From: an uncultured Pelagibacteraceae bacterium
GTDB lineage: Bacteria; Pseudomonadota; Alphaproteobacteria; Pelagibacterales; Pelagibacteraceae
DNA length: 62,982 nt
Assembly: GCA_902617025.1 (NCBI GenBank)
Contig: CACMVB010000007.1
Coordinates: 1 to 62,982, forward strand
Direction: 5' to 3'
In this document: one piece after another, positions 1 to 8,929 of the stretch
Numbering within the stretch: position 1 is the first letter of the stretch
Layout of the letters: every line of letters begins with the position of its first letter
Translations under genes and position numbers: made by a program
The notes under the pieces: model-generated
Database searches by the model: none
What the model was told of the DNA's origin: nothing
Seen by the model: the letters and a program-made list of their open reading frames with translations, nothing else

Positions 1-141
1 TTATTTGTATATTTGTGAAAATAAAATAAAGGAAACCAAATAATATAAGTAAATAGGAAATGCCTAAAAATATTTTAAGATTTTTACTCATAATTTACCT
101 GTACAATACACATCAATTAAAATATATACCTTAAAATATTT
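1..141. other. Upstream region of rpmH, no gene seen
   Basis: This AT-rich stretch has no convincing open reading frame on either strand. It must hold the promoter for the rpmH-rnpA run. A TACAAT hexamer at 102-107 is the best -10 candidate, but I see no good -35 at 16-18 bases in front of it, so I do not call a promoter. Confidence 0.5.
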
Positions 142-276
142 ATGAAAAGAACATACCAACCAAGCAATTTAGTAAGAAAACGAAGACACGGCTTTAGAGC
201 AAGAATGGCAACTAAGACTGGTAGACAGCTAATTGCTCGTAGAAGAGCTAAAGGTAGAAAAACCTTATCAACTTAA
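142..276 (+). CDS. rpmH: 50S ribosomal protein L34
   Basis: This 44-residue protein is the small basic L34 of the large ribosomal subunit. It begins [18 protein letters not shown] and continues through the diagnostic [20 protein letters not shown] segment, which covers nearly the whole family profile, and the length is the family norm. It is followed after 6 bases by rnpA, the classic rpmH-rnpA-yidD-yidC order found next to many bacterial replication origins. I saw no dnaA or origin in the 141 bases upstream. Confidence 0.97.
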   Translation: MKRTYQPSNLVRKRRHGFRARMATKTGRQLIARRRAKGRKTLST

Positions 277-282
277 ATTTAG

Positions 283-630
283 ATGGTTAAGCTTGAAAGT
301 TTAAAAAAAAGCAACCAATTCAGACTAGCTCTTAAAGAAAAAAAATTTCACACAGACTATTTTTCTATATTCGCAGCAAAGAATTTTATTAAACCAAAAC
401 ATAAAGCTAATTTGCTCATAAGTTTCATTATTAAAAAAAAAATTGGAAATGCAGTCAAAAGAAACAAAATAAGAAGAAAATTAAAAGCAATAGTTCAGAA
501 ATTATTGAAAAAAAAGAGTGCAATTAATAAAGATTACACTTATATAGTTTTCGGTAAGTCTAATGCTTATACTCAAAAACAAGATGTACTTTTGCAATTA
601 ATGGAGAAAAGTTTTAGTAAATTTAAATAA
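283..630 (+). CDS. rnpA: Ribonuclease P protein component
   Basis: This 115-residue basic protein is the protein subunit of RNase P, which helps the catalytic RNA process the 5' ends of tRNA precursors. The conserved RNR-type helix is visible as [20 protein letters not shown] around residues 50-70, preceded by the usual F-x(n)-F aromatic region near residues 22-30. Length is normal. It sits between rpmH and yidD, 6 bases after the first and 4 before the second, so it is almost certainly cotranscribed. Confidence 0.95.
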   Translation: MVKLESLKKSNQFRLALKEKKFHTDYFSIFAAKNFIKPKHKANLLISFIIKKKIGNAVKRNKIRRKLKAIVQKLLKKKSAINKDYTYIVFGKSNAYTQKQDVLLQLMEKSFSKFK

Positions 631-634
631 TAAA

Positions 635-883
635 ATGACAAAAATTCTCATTTTCATAATCAAAATTTATCAATATTTAATTTCTCCACTATTAGGTAAT
701 AGATGTAGATTTTTACCTTCTTGTTCCGAGTATTTTATTGAAGCACTTAAAACTCAAGGTTTAATAATAGGAATTAAATTAGGGTTAAAAAGAATTTTAA
801 AATGTCATCCATTTAAAAAACTTGGTGGTAGTCACGGTTTGGATTTTGTGCCAATTCCAAAAAACAAAAAAGGAGAGCAATAA
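635..883 (+). CDS. yidD: Membrane protein insertion efficiency factor YidD
   Basis: This is an 82-residue YidD-family protein (DUF37), a small inner-face membrane-associated factor that assists YidC-dependent insertion. Conserved features are the N-terminal amphipathic helix with [10 protein letters not shown], the [10 protein letters not shown] motif with its two cysteines at about residues 24-31, and the later CHPF and GLDFVP segments. Its stop codon overlaps the yidC start by one base (TAATG), which indicates translational coupling. Confidence 0.96.
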   Translation: MTKILIFIIKIYQYLISPLLGNRCRFLPSCSEYFIEALKTQGLIIGIKLGLKRILKCHPFKKLGGSHGLDFVPIPKNKKGEQ

Positions 884-2565
884 TGGATAGAAATGTTTTT
901 GTTGCAATAGCACTTTCAATGTCTGTTTTGCTTTTCTGGGGCGCTTTTTTTGAAACCCCTAAAAAAACATCTGAGCAACAAATAGATCAAAAGTTAGAGC
1001 AAAAGACAAAGCAAAACTCCATCACGCCAACAATTAATCAACCACTAATAATAAATAAACTTACCAGAGAAGAGTCTATTAATACTAATAAAAGAATTAA
1101 AATTGAAAATGATAGTGTTGTTGGTTCAATAAATTTAAAGGGTGCTTTAATTGACGATATATCTTTCAAAAAACATAAACAAAAAGTTGAAGATGGGAAA
1201 AATATTATTTTTTTAAATCCCTCTAACACTGAAAACGGATTTTACATTGAGACAGGTTGGACGAGTATTGGAAATAAAATTAAAGTTCCAACAAAAGAGT
1301 CTGAATGGACAGTAAAAGGTAATAATATTTTAAGTGAAAACTCTCCTGTTACTTTGCAATGGAATAATAAAGAGGGCGTCACTTTTGAAAAAAGAATTGA
1401 GTTAGATGATAAATATTTATTTAAAATATCACAACAGGTAAAAAATAATTCAAATTCGTCTATTGATCTATACCCGTACGCACAGATGACAAGGAATAAA
1501 ATCCCCGAAGATATTCAAAATTTTTATATTCAACATGAGGGTTTTATCGGTGTATTTGATGATGAATTAAAAGAAGACGATTATGATGATGTAGAAGAAA
1601 AAAAAATAGTGAGAGACTCAAGTGAAGGTTGGCTTGGAATAACAGACAAATATTGGATGACTGCCTTTGTTCCTGAGTCAGGTAAAAATTTTAAATCTAC
1701 GTTCCTTTATGAAAATGGATTCAAAGCAAATTATATTATTAATGAACCAGTAAATATTGGTAAATCATCAACTGGAGTAAATAATCTAAGATTATTTATT
1801 GCCGCTAAAGAGGTTGAGACTATTGATGGATATGCTGCAGATCAAAATATTAATAAATTTGATTTAGTTATAGATTGGGGATGGTTCTACTTTTTCACAA
1901 AACCTCTATTTTTCGTAATAGATTATTTATTTAAAATTTCAGGAAATTTTGGAACAGCAATAGTGTTACTAACTATTGCTATAAGACTTATTTTCTTCCC
2001 ACTAGCTAACTTCTCTTTTAGGTCAATGGCAAAAATGAAAGCGGTTCAACCAGAAATGATGAGGCTTAAAGAACTGCACAAAGATGACAAGGTTAAACTG
2101 CAACAAGAGATGATGGCATTATACAAAAAAGAAAAAATTAACCCTGCATCAGGTTGCTTACCCGTTTTAATTCAAATTCCATTCTTTTTTGCAATTTATA
2201 AGATGCTGTTTATCTCATTAGAAATGCGGCACCAACCATTTTTTGGTTGGATAAAAGACTTATCAGCACAAGATCCAACTTCCTTATTCAATTTGTTTGG
2301 TTTAATTCCATGGGATCCCCCAGGGTTTATGATTATAGGCATTTGGCCAATATTAATGGGCGCTTCAATGTGGGTTCAGCAAAAATTAAACCCGGCTCCT
2401 GCTGATCCTATACAAGCAAAAATATTTGCTTTCTTTCCATTATTTTTAACAATCATACTTGCGTCTTTCCCTTCTGGATTAGTTGTTTACTGGACGATAA
2501 ATAATATTCTCACAATTGCCCAGCAGTACGTAATTGTTAAAAAAACGACTGTGAAAACAAATTAA
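883..2565 (+). CDS. yidC: Membrane protein insertase YidC
   Basis: YidC inserts and folds inner-membrane proteins, alone or with SecYEG. The 560 residues show an N-terminal membrane anchor (about 5-22), a large periplasmic beta-domain (about 60-335), then the conserved five-helix core. The core carries the hydrophilic-groove arginine in IAIRLIFFPL (about R368), the cytoplasmic helical hairpin (RSMAKMKAVQPEMMRLKE) and the C-terminal FPSGLVVYW motif. Length and order are typical of the Gram-negative form. An AGGAG Shine-Dalgarno sits just before the start. argB follows with no gap. Confidence 0.97.
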   Translation: MDRNVFVAIALSMSVLLFWGAFFETPKKTSEQQIDQKLEQKTKQNSITPTINQPLIINKLTREESINTNKRIKIENDSVVGSINLKGALIDDISFKKHKQKVEDGKNIIFLNPSNTENGFYIETGWTSIGNKIKVPTKESEWTVKGNNILSENSPVTLQWNNKEGVTFEKRIELDDKYLFKISQQVKNNSNSSIDLYPYAQMTRNKIPEDIQNFYIQHEGFIGVFDDELKEDDYDDVEEKKIVRDSSEGWLGITDKYWMTAFVPESGKNFKSTFLYENGFKANYIINEPVNIGKSSTGVNNLRLFIAAKEVETIDGYAADQNINKFDLVIDWGWFYFFTKPLFFVIDYLFKISGNFGTAIVLLTIAIRLIFFPLANFSFRSMAKMKAVQPEMMRLKELHKDDKVKLQQEMMALYKKEKINPASGCLPVLIQIPFFFAIYKMLFISLEMRHQPFFGWIKDLSAQDPTSLFNLFGLIPWDPPGFMIIGIWPILMGASMWVQQKLNPAPADPIQAKIFAFFPLFLTIILASFPSGLVVYWTINNILTIAQQYVIVKKTTVKTN

Positions 2566-3435
2566 ATGTCAAAAAATATTTCTCTAGATGAGATTAAAGA
2601 ATTTTGGCCTGATAAAGCTCCAGATATTAATATTGTTCAAAAATATATAAAAAAATATGAGAATGAAAAAATTGTAATTAAATATGGTGGTAATGTTTTA
2701 ATAGATAGAAATGTCTTTAATAATTTTATATCTGACATAAATGTTCTAAATAGATTAGGTTTATCTGTAGTTGTAGTTCATGGTGGTGGTCCAAGAATTA
2801 AAAGAGAATTAGATAAGAAAAAAATTGTATCGAAATTTATAAATGGGTTGAGGGTTACAGATAAAAACATAATTGATACCGTGGAGGAAGTTTTAATTGA
2901 TTTTAACAAAGACATAGCTAGTTCCCTCAAGAAATTAGGTTCTCAAGCAGCTATGTTTCATACTAAGACTAAAAACATTATAGAAGTTGAACCTGAAAGA
3001 GAAGAACTTGGATTTGTTGGAAAACCAAATAAAATTAACGATAGTTTAATTCAAAACGCATTAAATGAAAATAAAATTCCAATTATAGCGCCCTTAGGTT
3101 TAGGAAAGAATGATCAAACTTATAATATTAATGGCGACACTGCAGCAAGTGCAATTGCAAAAAAACTTAAATCTAGAAGACTAATATTAATGACAAATGT
3201 TGATGGTGTGTATGACGATAAAAAAAAGCTAATATCAGAAATTAAACCTTTAGATCTTGAAAATCTTATTAAATGGAAAGTTGTTCAAGGAGGTATGATT
3301 CCAAAAATACAAAATTGTGTCGATGCTGTACAAAATGGAGTGAGAGGTGTAGTAATTCTAGATGGAAGAAAACCCCATTCGGTTCTACACGAAATTTTTT
3401 CAGATAAAGGATCTGGTACACTTATTCGAGAATGA
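2566..3435 (+). CDS. argB: Acetylglutamate kinase
   Basis: ArgB phosphorylates N-acetylglutamate in arginine synthesis. The 289 residues contain the amino-acid-kinase signatures: the IVIKYGGNV lysine loop (about 36-44), the VVVVHGGGPRIKRELDK glycine-rich loop (about 68-84), NGLRVTDKN, and the INGDTAA substrate/nucleotide motif. About 33 residues precede the first kinase strand; in this family such an N-terminal helix goes with hexameric, arginine-inhibited enzymes, so feedback control is likely but inferred. The start directly abuts the yidC stop, and the stop overlaps the next gene by 4 bases. Confidence 0.95.
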   Translation: MSKNISLDEIKEFWPDKAPDINIVQKYIKKYENEKIVIKYGGNVLIDRNVFNNFISDINVLNRLGLSVVVVHGGGPRIKRELDKKKIVSKFINGLRVTDKNIIDTVEEVLIDFNKDIASSLKKLGSQAAMFHTKTKNIIEVEPEREELGFVGKPNKINDSLIQNALNENKIPIIAPLGLGKNDQTYNINGDTAASAIAKKLKSRRLILMTNVDGVYDDKKKLISEIKPLDLENLIKWKVVQGGMIPKIQNCVDAVQNGVRGVVILDGRKPHSVLHEIFSDKGSGTLIRE

Positions 3436-4097
3436 AAGATTTAAAAGATATAAAATTTTGGTTATTTGACTTAGATAATACCCTTTATGATGGTGCTACC
3501 AAAGTTTTTGACCAAGTTGATAAAAAAATGTCAAAATTTATTTCTGAAAAACTAAATGTCAGTATTGAAGAGGCTAGAAAAATTCAAAAGAATTATTTTC
3601 AGGAATATAATACAACTTTAAACGGAATGATAAAAAACCACAAAATAGATGCTGATGAATTTTTAGAATTTGTTCATGATGTAGATCTAAGTTTTTTAAG
3701 TAAAGATAAAGATTTAGAGAATGAGATCAAAAAATTAGATGGAAAAAAAATAATTTTTACAAATGGCTCTAAAGCACACGCCGTTAATGTTACGAAACGA
3801 ATAGGAATAGACAAGCTTTTTGACGGAATTTTTGACATACGAGATTGCGAATTTATTCCAAAGCCCTCAAAAGAGCCTTATAAAAAATTAGTAGAAAATT
3901 ACAAAATTGAGCCACAATATTGTATATTCTTTGAAGATATTGCAAGAAATTTAAAGCCAGCATACGAATTAGGAATGAAAACTGTTTGGATTAAAAATGA
4001 TGAGCCTTGGGCGGCAAAATATTCTGATTCAGAATTTATCAATTATAAAACTGATAATTTGGCACGATTTTTAAAGGAGATTAATGAGTTACGATAA
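3432..4097 (+). CDS. HAD-family phosphatase, pyrimidine 5'-nucleotidase type
   Basis: This 221-residue protein is a haloacid-dehalogenase hydrolase. Motif I is [13 protein letters not shown] near residues 10-22 with the nucleophile and acid Asp pair, motif II is IIFTNGS, and motif IV is IFFEDIARN. The DLDNTLY form and the length match the pyrimidine 5'-nucleotidase (SDT1-like) branch seen beside argB and dapD in other alphaproteobacteria, but the substrate cannot be read from sequence. It overlaps argB by ATGA and dapD by 14 bases, so it is embedded in the operon. Confidence 0.88.
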   Translation: MKDLKDIKFWLFDLDNTLYDGATKVFDQVDKKMSKFISEKLNVSIEEARKIQKNYFQEYNTTLNGMIKNHKIDADEFLEFVHDVDLSFLSKDKDLENEIKKLDGKKIIFTNGSKAHAVNVTKRIGIDKLFDGIFDIRDCEFIPKPSKEPYKKLVENYKIEPQYCIFFEDIARNLKPAYELGMKTVWIKNDEPWAAKYSDSEFINYKTDNLARFLKEINELR

Positions 4098-4911
4098 ACT
4101 AGAAAAAATAATAAACCTTAGTTTTGAAAAAAAAGAAAAAGTAGGTCCAAAATCAGATAAAAAATTAATAAGAGCTATTAATGAAACTATCAATTTAGTT
4201 GATAGCGGAAAAATTAGAGTGGCAAATAAACAAAATGGTAGTTGGGTTGTAAATCAATGGATTAAGAAAGCTATTTTATTAAGTTTTAGAATAAACAAGA
4301 TGGAGATGATGAAAGGTCCATACACCACTTGGTATGACAAAGTGCCTGGAAAAACAGTCAAGTGGAAAGAAAAAGATTGGAAAAAAGCAGGTTACCGTCA
4401 TGTCCCAAATGGAGTTGTTAGAAAAGGAGCGTACATTGCTAAAAATGTAGTATTAATGCCTAGCTTTGTGAACTTAGGCGCATATGTTGACGAAGGTACT
4501 ATGATTGACACTTGGGCCTCTGTAGGTTCATGTGCTCAAGTTGGAAAAAATTGTCATATTTCAGGAGGCGCAGGTATTGGAGGTGTTCTAGAACCGCTTC
4601 AAGCTGGTCCAGTGATTATTGAGGACAATTGCTTTATCGGTGCTAGATCTGAAATCGCAGAAGGCGTTTTGGTTGAAGAGGGAGCAGTGTTATCCATGGG
4701 AGTTTATATCGGAGCATCTACAAAAATAATTGATAGGAACTCTGGAGAGATACATTACGGTAAAGTTCCAGCGTATTCAGTTGTAGTTCCTGGAAGCTTG
4801 CCTAATAAAACTAATCCGGACGGACCCTCATTGTATTGTGCCGTTATAGTTAAAAAAGTTGATGAAAAAACTAGAAGCAAAACCTCTATTAACGATTTAT
4901 TAAGAGACTAA
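4084..4911 (+). CDS. dapD: Tetrahydrodipicolinate N-succinyltransferase
   Basis: DapD succinylates tetrahydrodipicolinate in the succinylase branch of diaminopimelate/lysine synthesis. The 275 residues have an N-terminal helical domain and then a left-handed beta-helix of imperfect hexapeptide repeats (about 100-240). Family-specific stretches such as [20 protein letters not shown] and [20 protein letters not shown] are present, and the length is normal. An AAGGAG Shine-Dalgarno lies before the start inside the upstream gene. dapE follows with a one-base overlap, so consecutive pathway steps are coupled. Confidence 0.97.
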   Translation: MSYDKLEKIINLSFEKKEKVGPKSDKKLIRAINETINLVDSGKIRVANKQNGSWVVNQWIKKAILLSFRINKMEMMKGPYTTWYDKVPGKTVKWKEKDWKKAGYRHVPNGVVRKGAYIAKNVVLMPSFVNLGAYVDEGTMIDTWASVGSCAQVGKNCHISGGAGIGGVLEPLQAGPVIIEDNCFIGARSEIAEGVLVEEGAVLSMGVYIGASTKIIDRNSGEIHYGKVPAYSVVVPGSLPNKTNPDGPSLYCAVIVKKVDEKTRSKTSINDLLRD

Positions 4912-6068
4912 TGACCATAGTTAACGCATTAAAATTGTCCAAAGATTTAATAAGATTTCCAAGTGTTACTCCAAAAGATGCCGGAGCTATTAAATTTCTA
5001 AGTAACAAATTAAAAAAATTGGGCTTTAATTGTAAAATACTAGAATTCAAAGATAAAAAAAGTAAACCAATAAAAAATCTTTACGCTCGAATTGGTAAAG
5101 AAGGATCAAACTTGTGCTACGCTGGTCATACTGACGTGGTGCCACCTGGGAATATAAAAGACTGGACTATAAATCCCTTTAAACCTTCAATTAAAAAAAA
5201 TTATTTAATTGGAAGAGGTGCTAATGATATGAAAAGTTCGATAGCATGCTTTGTAGCAGCAGTAAGTAAATTTTTGCAAAAAAACCGAAAATTTAATGGA
5301 TCAATAAGTTTTTTAATAACCGGTGATGAGGAAGGTTATGCGATAAATGGAACAAAAAAAGTTGTAGATTATTTACGAAAAAGAAAAGAGAAAATTGATT
5401 TTTGTATTGTCGGAGAGCCAACAAATCCGAATAAACTTGGAGAAATGATTAAAATTGGAAGGAGAGGAAGTCTTTCAGGGAAGATTGAAATTACTGGAAC
5501 TCAGGGACATATAGCATATCCTCATCTTTCAAATAATCCCATAAACACCATGGTTGCCATATGTAAAAAACTTAAGGAAAATAAACTCGATAAAGGTAAT
5601 AAAAATTTTCAACCCTCTAATTTAGAATTTACGTCAATAAATGTAGATAATAAGGCTCATAACGTTATTCCAGCTAGAGCTCGGGCTCAGTTCAATATTA
5701 GATATAATAATTTGCACACATCTAACTCTTTAAAGAAAAAAATAAGCTTTATAGTGAAAAAAATAAGTAAAAAAAATAAATGTAATTATAAAATTGATTA
5801 TATGGCAAACGGTGATGCTTTTTTAACAAAGCCAGGAAAAACTATATCTATGGCAAAAAAAGTTATTAAGAAAATAACAAAAATAAATCCAAAATTATCT
5901 ACGACTGGGGGTACTTCAGATGCAAGATTTATTAAAAAAATTTCTCCTTGTCTTGAATTTGGGTTGGTTAATAAAACTATGCATAGAGTAGATGAATGTG
6001 TTTCATTGACAGACTTAAGAAAACTTACAAAAATATATCATGATATTTTAGTTGAGTATTTTAAGTGA
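4911..6068 (+). CDS. dapE: Succinyl-diaminopimelate desuccinylase
   Basis: DapE is a zinc M20 peptidase-family enzyme that removes succinate from N-succinyl-LL-diaminopimelate, supplying lysine and cell-wall diaminopimelate. The 385 residues show the metal ligands in CYAGHTDVVPPG (about 70-81), GRGANDMKSS (about 100-109), the catalytic-base region TGDEEGYA and VGEPT, then the dimerisation domain after GRRGSLSG, and the C-terminal TGGTSDARF and histidine of NKTMHRVDE. The stop overlaps a GTG start of the next gene (GTGA). Confidence 0.96.
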   Translation: MTIVNALKLSKDLIRFPSVTPKDAGAIKFLSNKLKKLGFNCKILEFKDKKSKPIKNLYARIGKEGSNLCYAGHTDVVPPGNIKDWTINPFKPSIKKNYLIGRGANDMKSSIACFVAAVSKFLQKNRKFNGSISFLITGDEEGYAINGTKKVVDYLRKRKEKIDFCIVGEPTNPNKLGEMIKIGRRGSLSGKIEITGTQGHIAYPHLSNNPINTMVAICKKLKENKLDKGNKNFQPSNLEFTSINVDNKAHNVIPARARAQFNIRYNNLHTSNSLKKKISFIVKKISKKNKCNYKIDYMANGDAFLTKPGKTISMAKKVIKKITKINPKLSTTGGTSDARFIKKISPCLEFGLVNKTMHRVDECVSLTDLRKLTKIYHDILVEYFK

Positions 6069-6526
6069 AATTATACAAAATTAAAAAATCAAAAATTGAT
6101 AAAAATGGTTTGTATGCAAGCCGTAATATAAAAAAAGGAACTCGCATTATTGAATACAAAGGAAAGATAATTACAGCTAAACAAAGTGAATTAGATCCTA
6201 AATTTGATAACCTTAAAGCAATTTATCTTTTCAACATCAATAAAAGATTTGATTTGGATGGAAATTTTAAATTCAATACAGCTAGGCTTATCAATCATTC
6301 TTGTGATCCTAATTGTGAAGTTTTTGGCTCTGGGTTAAAAGTTTGGGTTTATGCAATGAAAGATATAAGTAAAGGTGATGAATTATCATATGATTATGGT
6401 TTTAGTTTTGACGAAGATTATAAAAATTATCCATGTAAATGTCAGTCAAAGAATTGTGTAGGATACATTGTAAGAGAGGGCTCGAGATGGCGTATAAAAA
6501 GAAAAAGAAAAAGAAAAATAAAATAG
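6065..6526 (+). CDS. SET-domain protein-lysine methyltransferase-like protein
   Basis: This 153-residue protein is a nearly bare SET domain. It has the N-terminal GLYASRNIKKGTRIIEYKG strand, the pseudoknot motif RLINHSCDPNCEV (about 78-90), ELSYDYGF (about 106-113) and a post-SET zinc motif CKCQSKNC near the end. SET enzymes transfer methyl from S-adenosylmethionine to protein lysine; the bacterial target is unknown. The start is GTG, overlapping the dapE stop. The C-terminus is a Lys/Arg run (RIKRKRKRKIK) encoded by an AAAAAG repeat that also encodes the start of the next gene. I am sure of the fold, not of the substrate. Confidence 0.9.
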   Translation: MKLYKIKKSKIDKNGLYASRNIKKGTRIIEYKGKIITAKQSELDPKFDNLKAIYLFNINKRFDLDGNFKFNTARLINHSCDPNCEVFGSGLKVWVYAMKDISKGDELSYDYGFSFDEDYKNYPCKCQSKNCVGYIVREGSRWRIKRKRKRKIK

Positions 6527-7254
6527 ATATTATTTTACCGAATTATAATAGTTCAAGGTATATAGAGGAGACTATTAAAAGTGTAGTGGAACAGACTTTC
6601 GCTCACTGGAACCTAATTATTGTTGATGATTTTTCTGATGAAAAAACAAAAAAAATCTTAAAAAAATTTACAAAAAATAAAAAAATAAAAATTTTTTGGT
6701 CAAAAAAAAATAGAGGTGCGGGTTATTGTAGAAATTTAGCAATAAAAAATGCAAGAGCACCTTATTTAGCTTTTATTGACTCAGACGATTTGTGGAAAAA
6801 AGATAAACTTGAAACACAATTACGATTTATGGAAAATAATAATTACTCTTTCACTTACACAAGCTATGAAACATTTGGAGTCAAAACAAAGTACATAAAT
6901 CCTCCAGATGAATTTAATTTTGAAAAATTTATAAATGACACCTCAATTTGTACTAGCTCCATGATTATAAAAAAAAGCATTATAAAAGACGCTAAGTTTT
7001 TAAATACAAAAATTTGTGAGGATTATTTTTTTAAATGTAAAATATTGCAAAATAATAACGCATACTGTTTAAATGATTATCTTACAAAATACCGTATTAG
7101 AAAAAATTCTCTTCAAGCGAGTAGCTTAAAAAATTTCTATTGGATTTGGAAAATTAACAAAGATTTTAATAAATTATCTATTTTTAAAAATGTCCTATCA
7201 TTACTATTTATCTCGCTAAGTTCTCTAAAAAGATATGGATTTAAAAGTTTTTAA
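6487..7254 (+). CDS. Family 2 glycosyltransferase
   Basis: The 255-residue product is a GT-A fold, family 2 sugar transferase. It shows the N-terminal IDIILPNYNSSRYIEETIKS strand, the VDDFSDE acidic motif and the DxD-type metal site FIDSDDLW near residue 98. I chose ATG 6487, which is preceded by a GAGAGGG Shine-Dalgarno, rather than the ATG at 6439, which would add residues that merely read the SET gene in another frame. Even so it overlaps the SET gene by 40 bases. The N-terminus is a lysine run. The sugar and acceptor cannot be deduced; a role in cell-surface glycan is likely. Confidence 0.88.
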   Translation: MAYKKKKKKKNKIDIILPNYNSSRYIEETIKSVVEQTFAHWNLIIVDDFSDEKTKKILKKFTKNKKIKIFWSKKNRGAGYCRNLAIKNARAPYLAFIDSDDLWKKDKLETQLRFMENNNYSFTYTSYETFGVKTKYINPPDEFNFEKFINDTSICTSSMIIKKSIIKDAKFLNTKICEDYFFKCKILQNNNAYCLNDYLTKYRIRKNSLQASSLKNFYWIWKINKDFNKLSIFKNVLSLLFISLSSLKRYGFKSF

Positions 7255-7260
7255 TTTTAC

Positions 7261-8013
7261 TTAATATTTTATATTTTTCAGGAATAAGCCACACGCTGGC
7301 GCAGGTGGGGCACAGTTAAATCTTTTTTTTGATTTAAATGCTTTATTAAACTCTCTTAATGACCACTTTCCACTCGACAAATATTTTAATGATCCAACCA
7401 TAGATCTAACTTGATTTTGTAAAAATGACTTTGACTTAAAAGTAATTACAATTTGACTCCCGGTTTTTTTAACATTAACCATATTCATTTTTTTAATTGG
7501 AGATGTTGCTGAACATGTCGATGCTCTAAATGTTGAAAAGTCATGAGTTCCCTTAAGTACTCTGGCTCCTTTTTTTAATAAATTTATATCTAACTTTTTC
7601 TTTACATGCCAAGCTTTATTATTATTAATCGATAAAGATCCCTCTCTATTAATAATTCTATATTCATATGTTCTTTCTTTAGCATCAAACCTAGAATGAA
7701 AAAAACTATTCTTTCTTTTTATATTTATAATTGAAATTAAATTTTTACCTAAAAAATAATTTAATGAAGCTAAAAATTTTTTTTCACTTTCAATCTTTTT
7801 GTTTACTTTAAAATTAGCAAATTGTGCTAAAGCATGAACGCCCTTATCTGTTCTACCAGCCCCTATTATTCTTATTTTTAATTTTAAAATCTTTTGGAGA
7901 GCCTTTTCAATTTTTTCTTGAATTGAAATTCCGTTTTTTTGACGTTGCCAACCTACAAAGTTAGTTCCATCATATTCTATTTTTAATACGTAATTATACA
8001 CCTTAATTGACAT
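7261..8013 (-). CDS. truA: tRNA pseudouridine(38-40) synthase
   Basis: TruA converts uridines 38-40 of the tRNA anticodon arm to pseudouridine. The 250 residues include the N-terminal IEYDGTNFVGWQRQ strand, the catalytic aspartate in GAGRTDKGVHA (D56), the FHSRFDAKERTYEY segment and the C-terminal FLQNQVRSMVGSL. Length is usual. It overlaps the end of fmt by 11 bases and is last in the minus-strand def-fmt-truA set. It runs convergently toward the glycosyltransferase, with 6 bases between the stops. Confidence 0.96.
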   Translation of the reverse strand: MSIKVYNYVLKIEYDGTNFVGWQRQKNGISIQEKIEKALQKILKLKIRIIGAGRTDKGVHALAQFANFKVNKKIESEKKFLASLNYFLGKNLISIINIKRKNSFFHSRFDAKERTYEYRIINREGSLSINNNKAWHVKKKLDINLLKKGARVLKGTHDFSTFRASTCSATSPIKKMNMVNVKKTGSQIVITFKSKSFLQNQVRSMVGSLKYLSSGKWSLREFNKAFKSKKRFNCAPPAPACGLFLKNIKY

Positions 8014-8923
8014 TTGAACCTATAAGAAGTTTATTGCCTTTTAAATATTCTGAGGCTTTCATAATTTTTTTACCCTCTTTTTGGATTTCTAAAAGTTGTA
8101 CTGCATTTTTTGCACATGCAACTGTAAAATTGGGTTTTATTATTTGTCCTGGTTCTCCAGTTTCCTCAATTTCTATAGCTTTAAGAATTTTTAATCTCAT
8201 TCCATTATGAATAAACCAAGTGCCAGGTTTTGGATACAAGGCATTAATTTTTGCAATCACTTTTTCAGCATGTTCTTTCCAATTAATTTTGGACTCTCTT
8301 TTGTCAATTTTTTTTGCATATGTTACTTCATTTTCATTTTGATCTATAAATTTCTCTTTTCCATTTTCTATCAGATTTAATGATTGTAAAATTAATTTTG
8401 CACCTAATTTAGATAATTCTTGACTTAATTTTTTGTAATTTGTTTCTTTAGAAATTTTTATCCTTGATGTCATCATTACAGGACCAGCATCTAATTTAGG
8501 AATTATTTTCATAATCGATATTCCAGTTTCATTATCTAAATTCATAATTGATCTTTGTATTGGAGCAGCTCCTCTCCATTTAGGGAGTAAAGAAGCATGT
8601 ATGTTTATAAATCTAATATTATGAATATCTAATATTTTAGCAGGTATAATTTTACCGTATGCTACCACAATTATTACATCTGGATTGCTCTTTTTTATAA
8701 AACTTATCTCTTCTTCTGTATCAAGTTTTTCAGGATATCTAAGTTCTATATTATTTTTTTTTGAAAATTCATAAACAGGTGTAAAATTTATTTTTTGTCC
8801 TCTATCTTTTTTTTTGGGGGATTGGGTGTAGACACTTAAAATACTGTGGTTTGACTCATACAATGATTTGAGAATTGGAACAGAGAACTCTGGGGTTCCC
8901 ATAAAAATAATTTTCAGAGCCAT
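8003..8923 (-). CDS. fmt: Methionyl-tRNA formyltransferase
   Basis: Fmt formylates initiator Met-tRNA with 10-formyl-tetrahydrofolate. The 306 residues begin IIFMGTPEFSVPIL, with the formyl-transferase active site NIHASLLPKWRGAAPIQ (Asn and His of the N-x-H pair near residues 107-109) and the catalytic Asp in KLDAGPVM, followed by the C-terminal OB-type tRNA-binding domain with LYPKPGTWF. It sits 6 bases downstream of def, which removes the same formyl group, the usual def-fmt pairing. Confidence 0.96.
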   Translation of the reverse strand: MALKIIFMGTPEFSVPILKSLYESNHSILSVYTQSPKKKDRGQKINFTPVYEFSKKNNIELRYPEKLDTEEEISFIKKSNPDVIIVVAYGKIIPAKILDIHNIRFINIHASLLPKWRGAAPIQRSIMNLDNETGISIMKIIPKLDAGPVMMTSRIKISKETNYKKLSQELSKLGAKLILQSLNLIENGKEKFIDQNENEVTYAKKIDKRESKINWKEHAEKVIAKINALYPKPGTWFIHNGMRLKILKAIEIEETGEPGQIIKPNFTVACAKNAVQLLEIQKEGKKIMKASEYLKGNKLLIGSNVN

Positions 8924-8929
8924 TTAATA

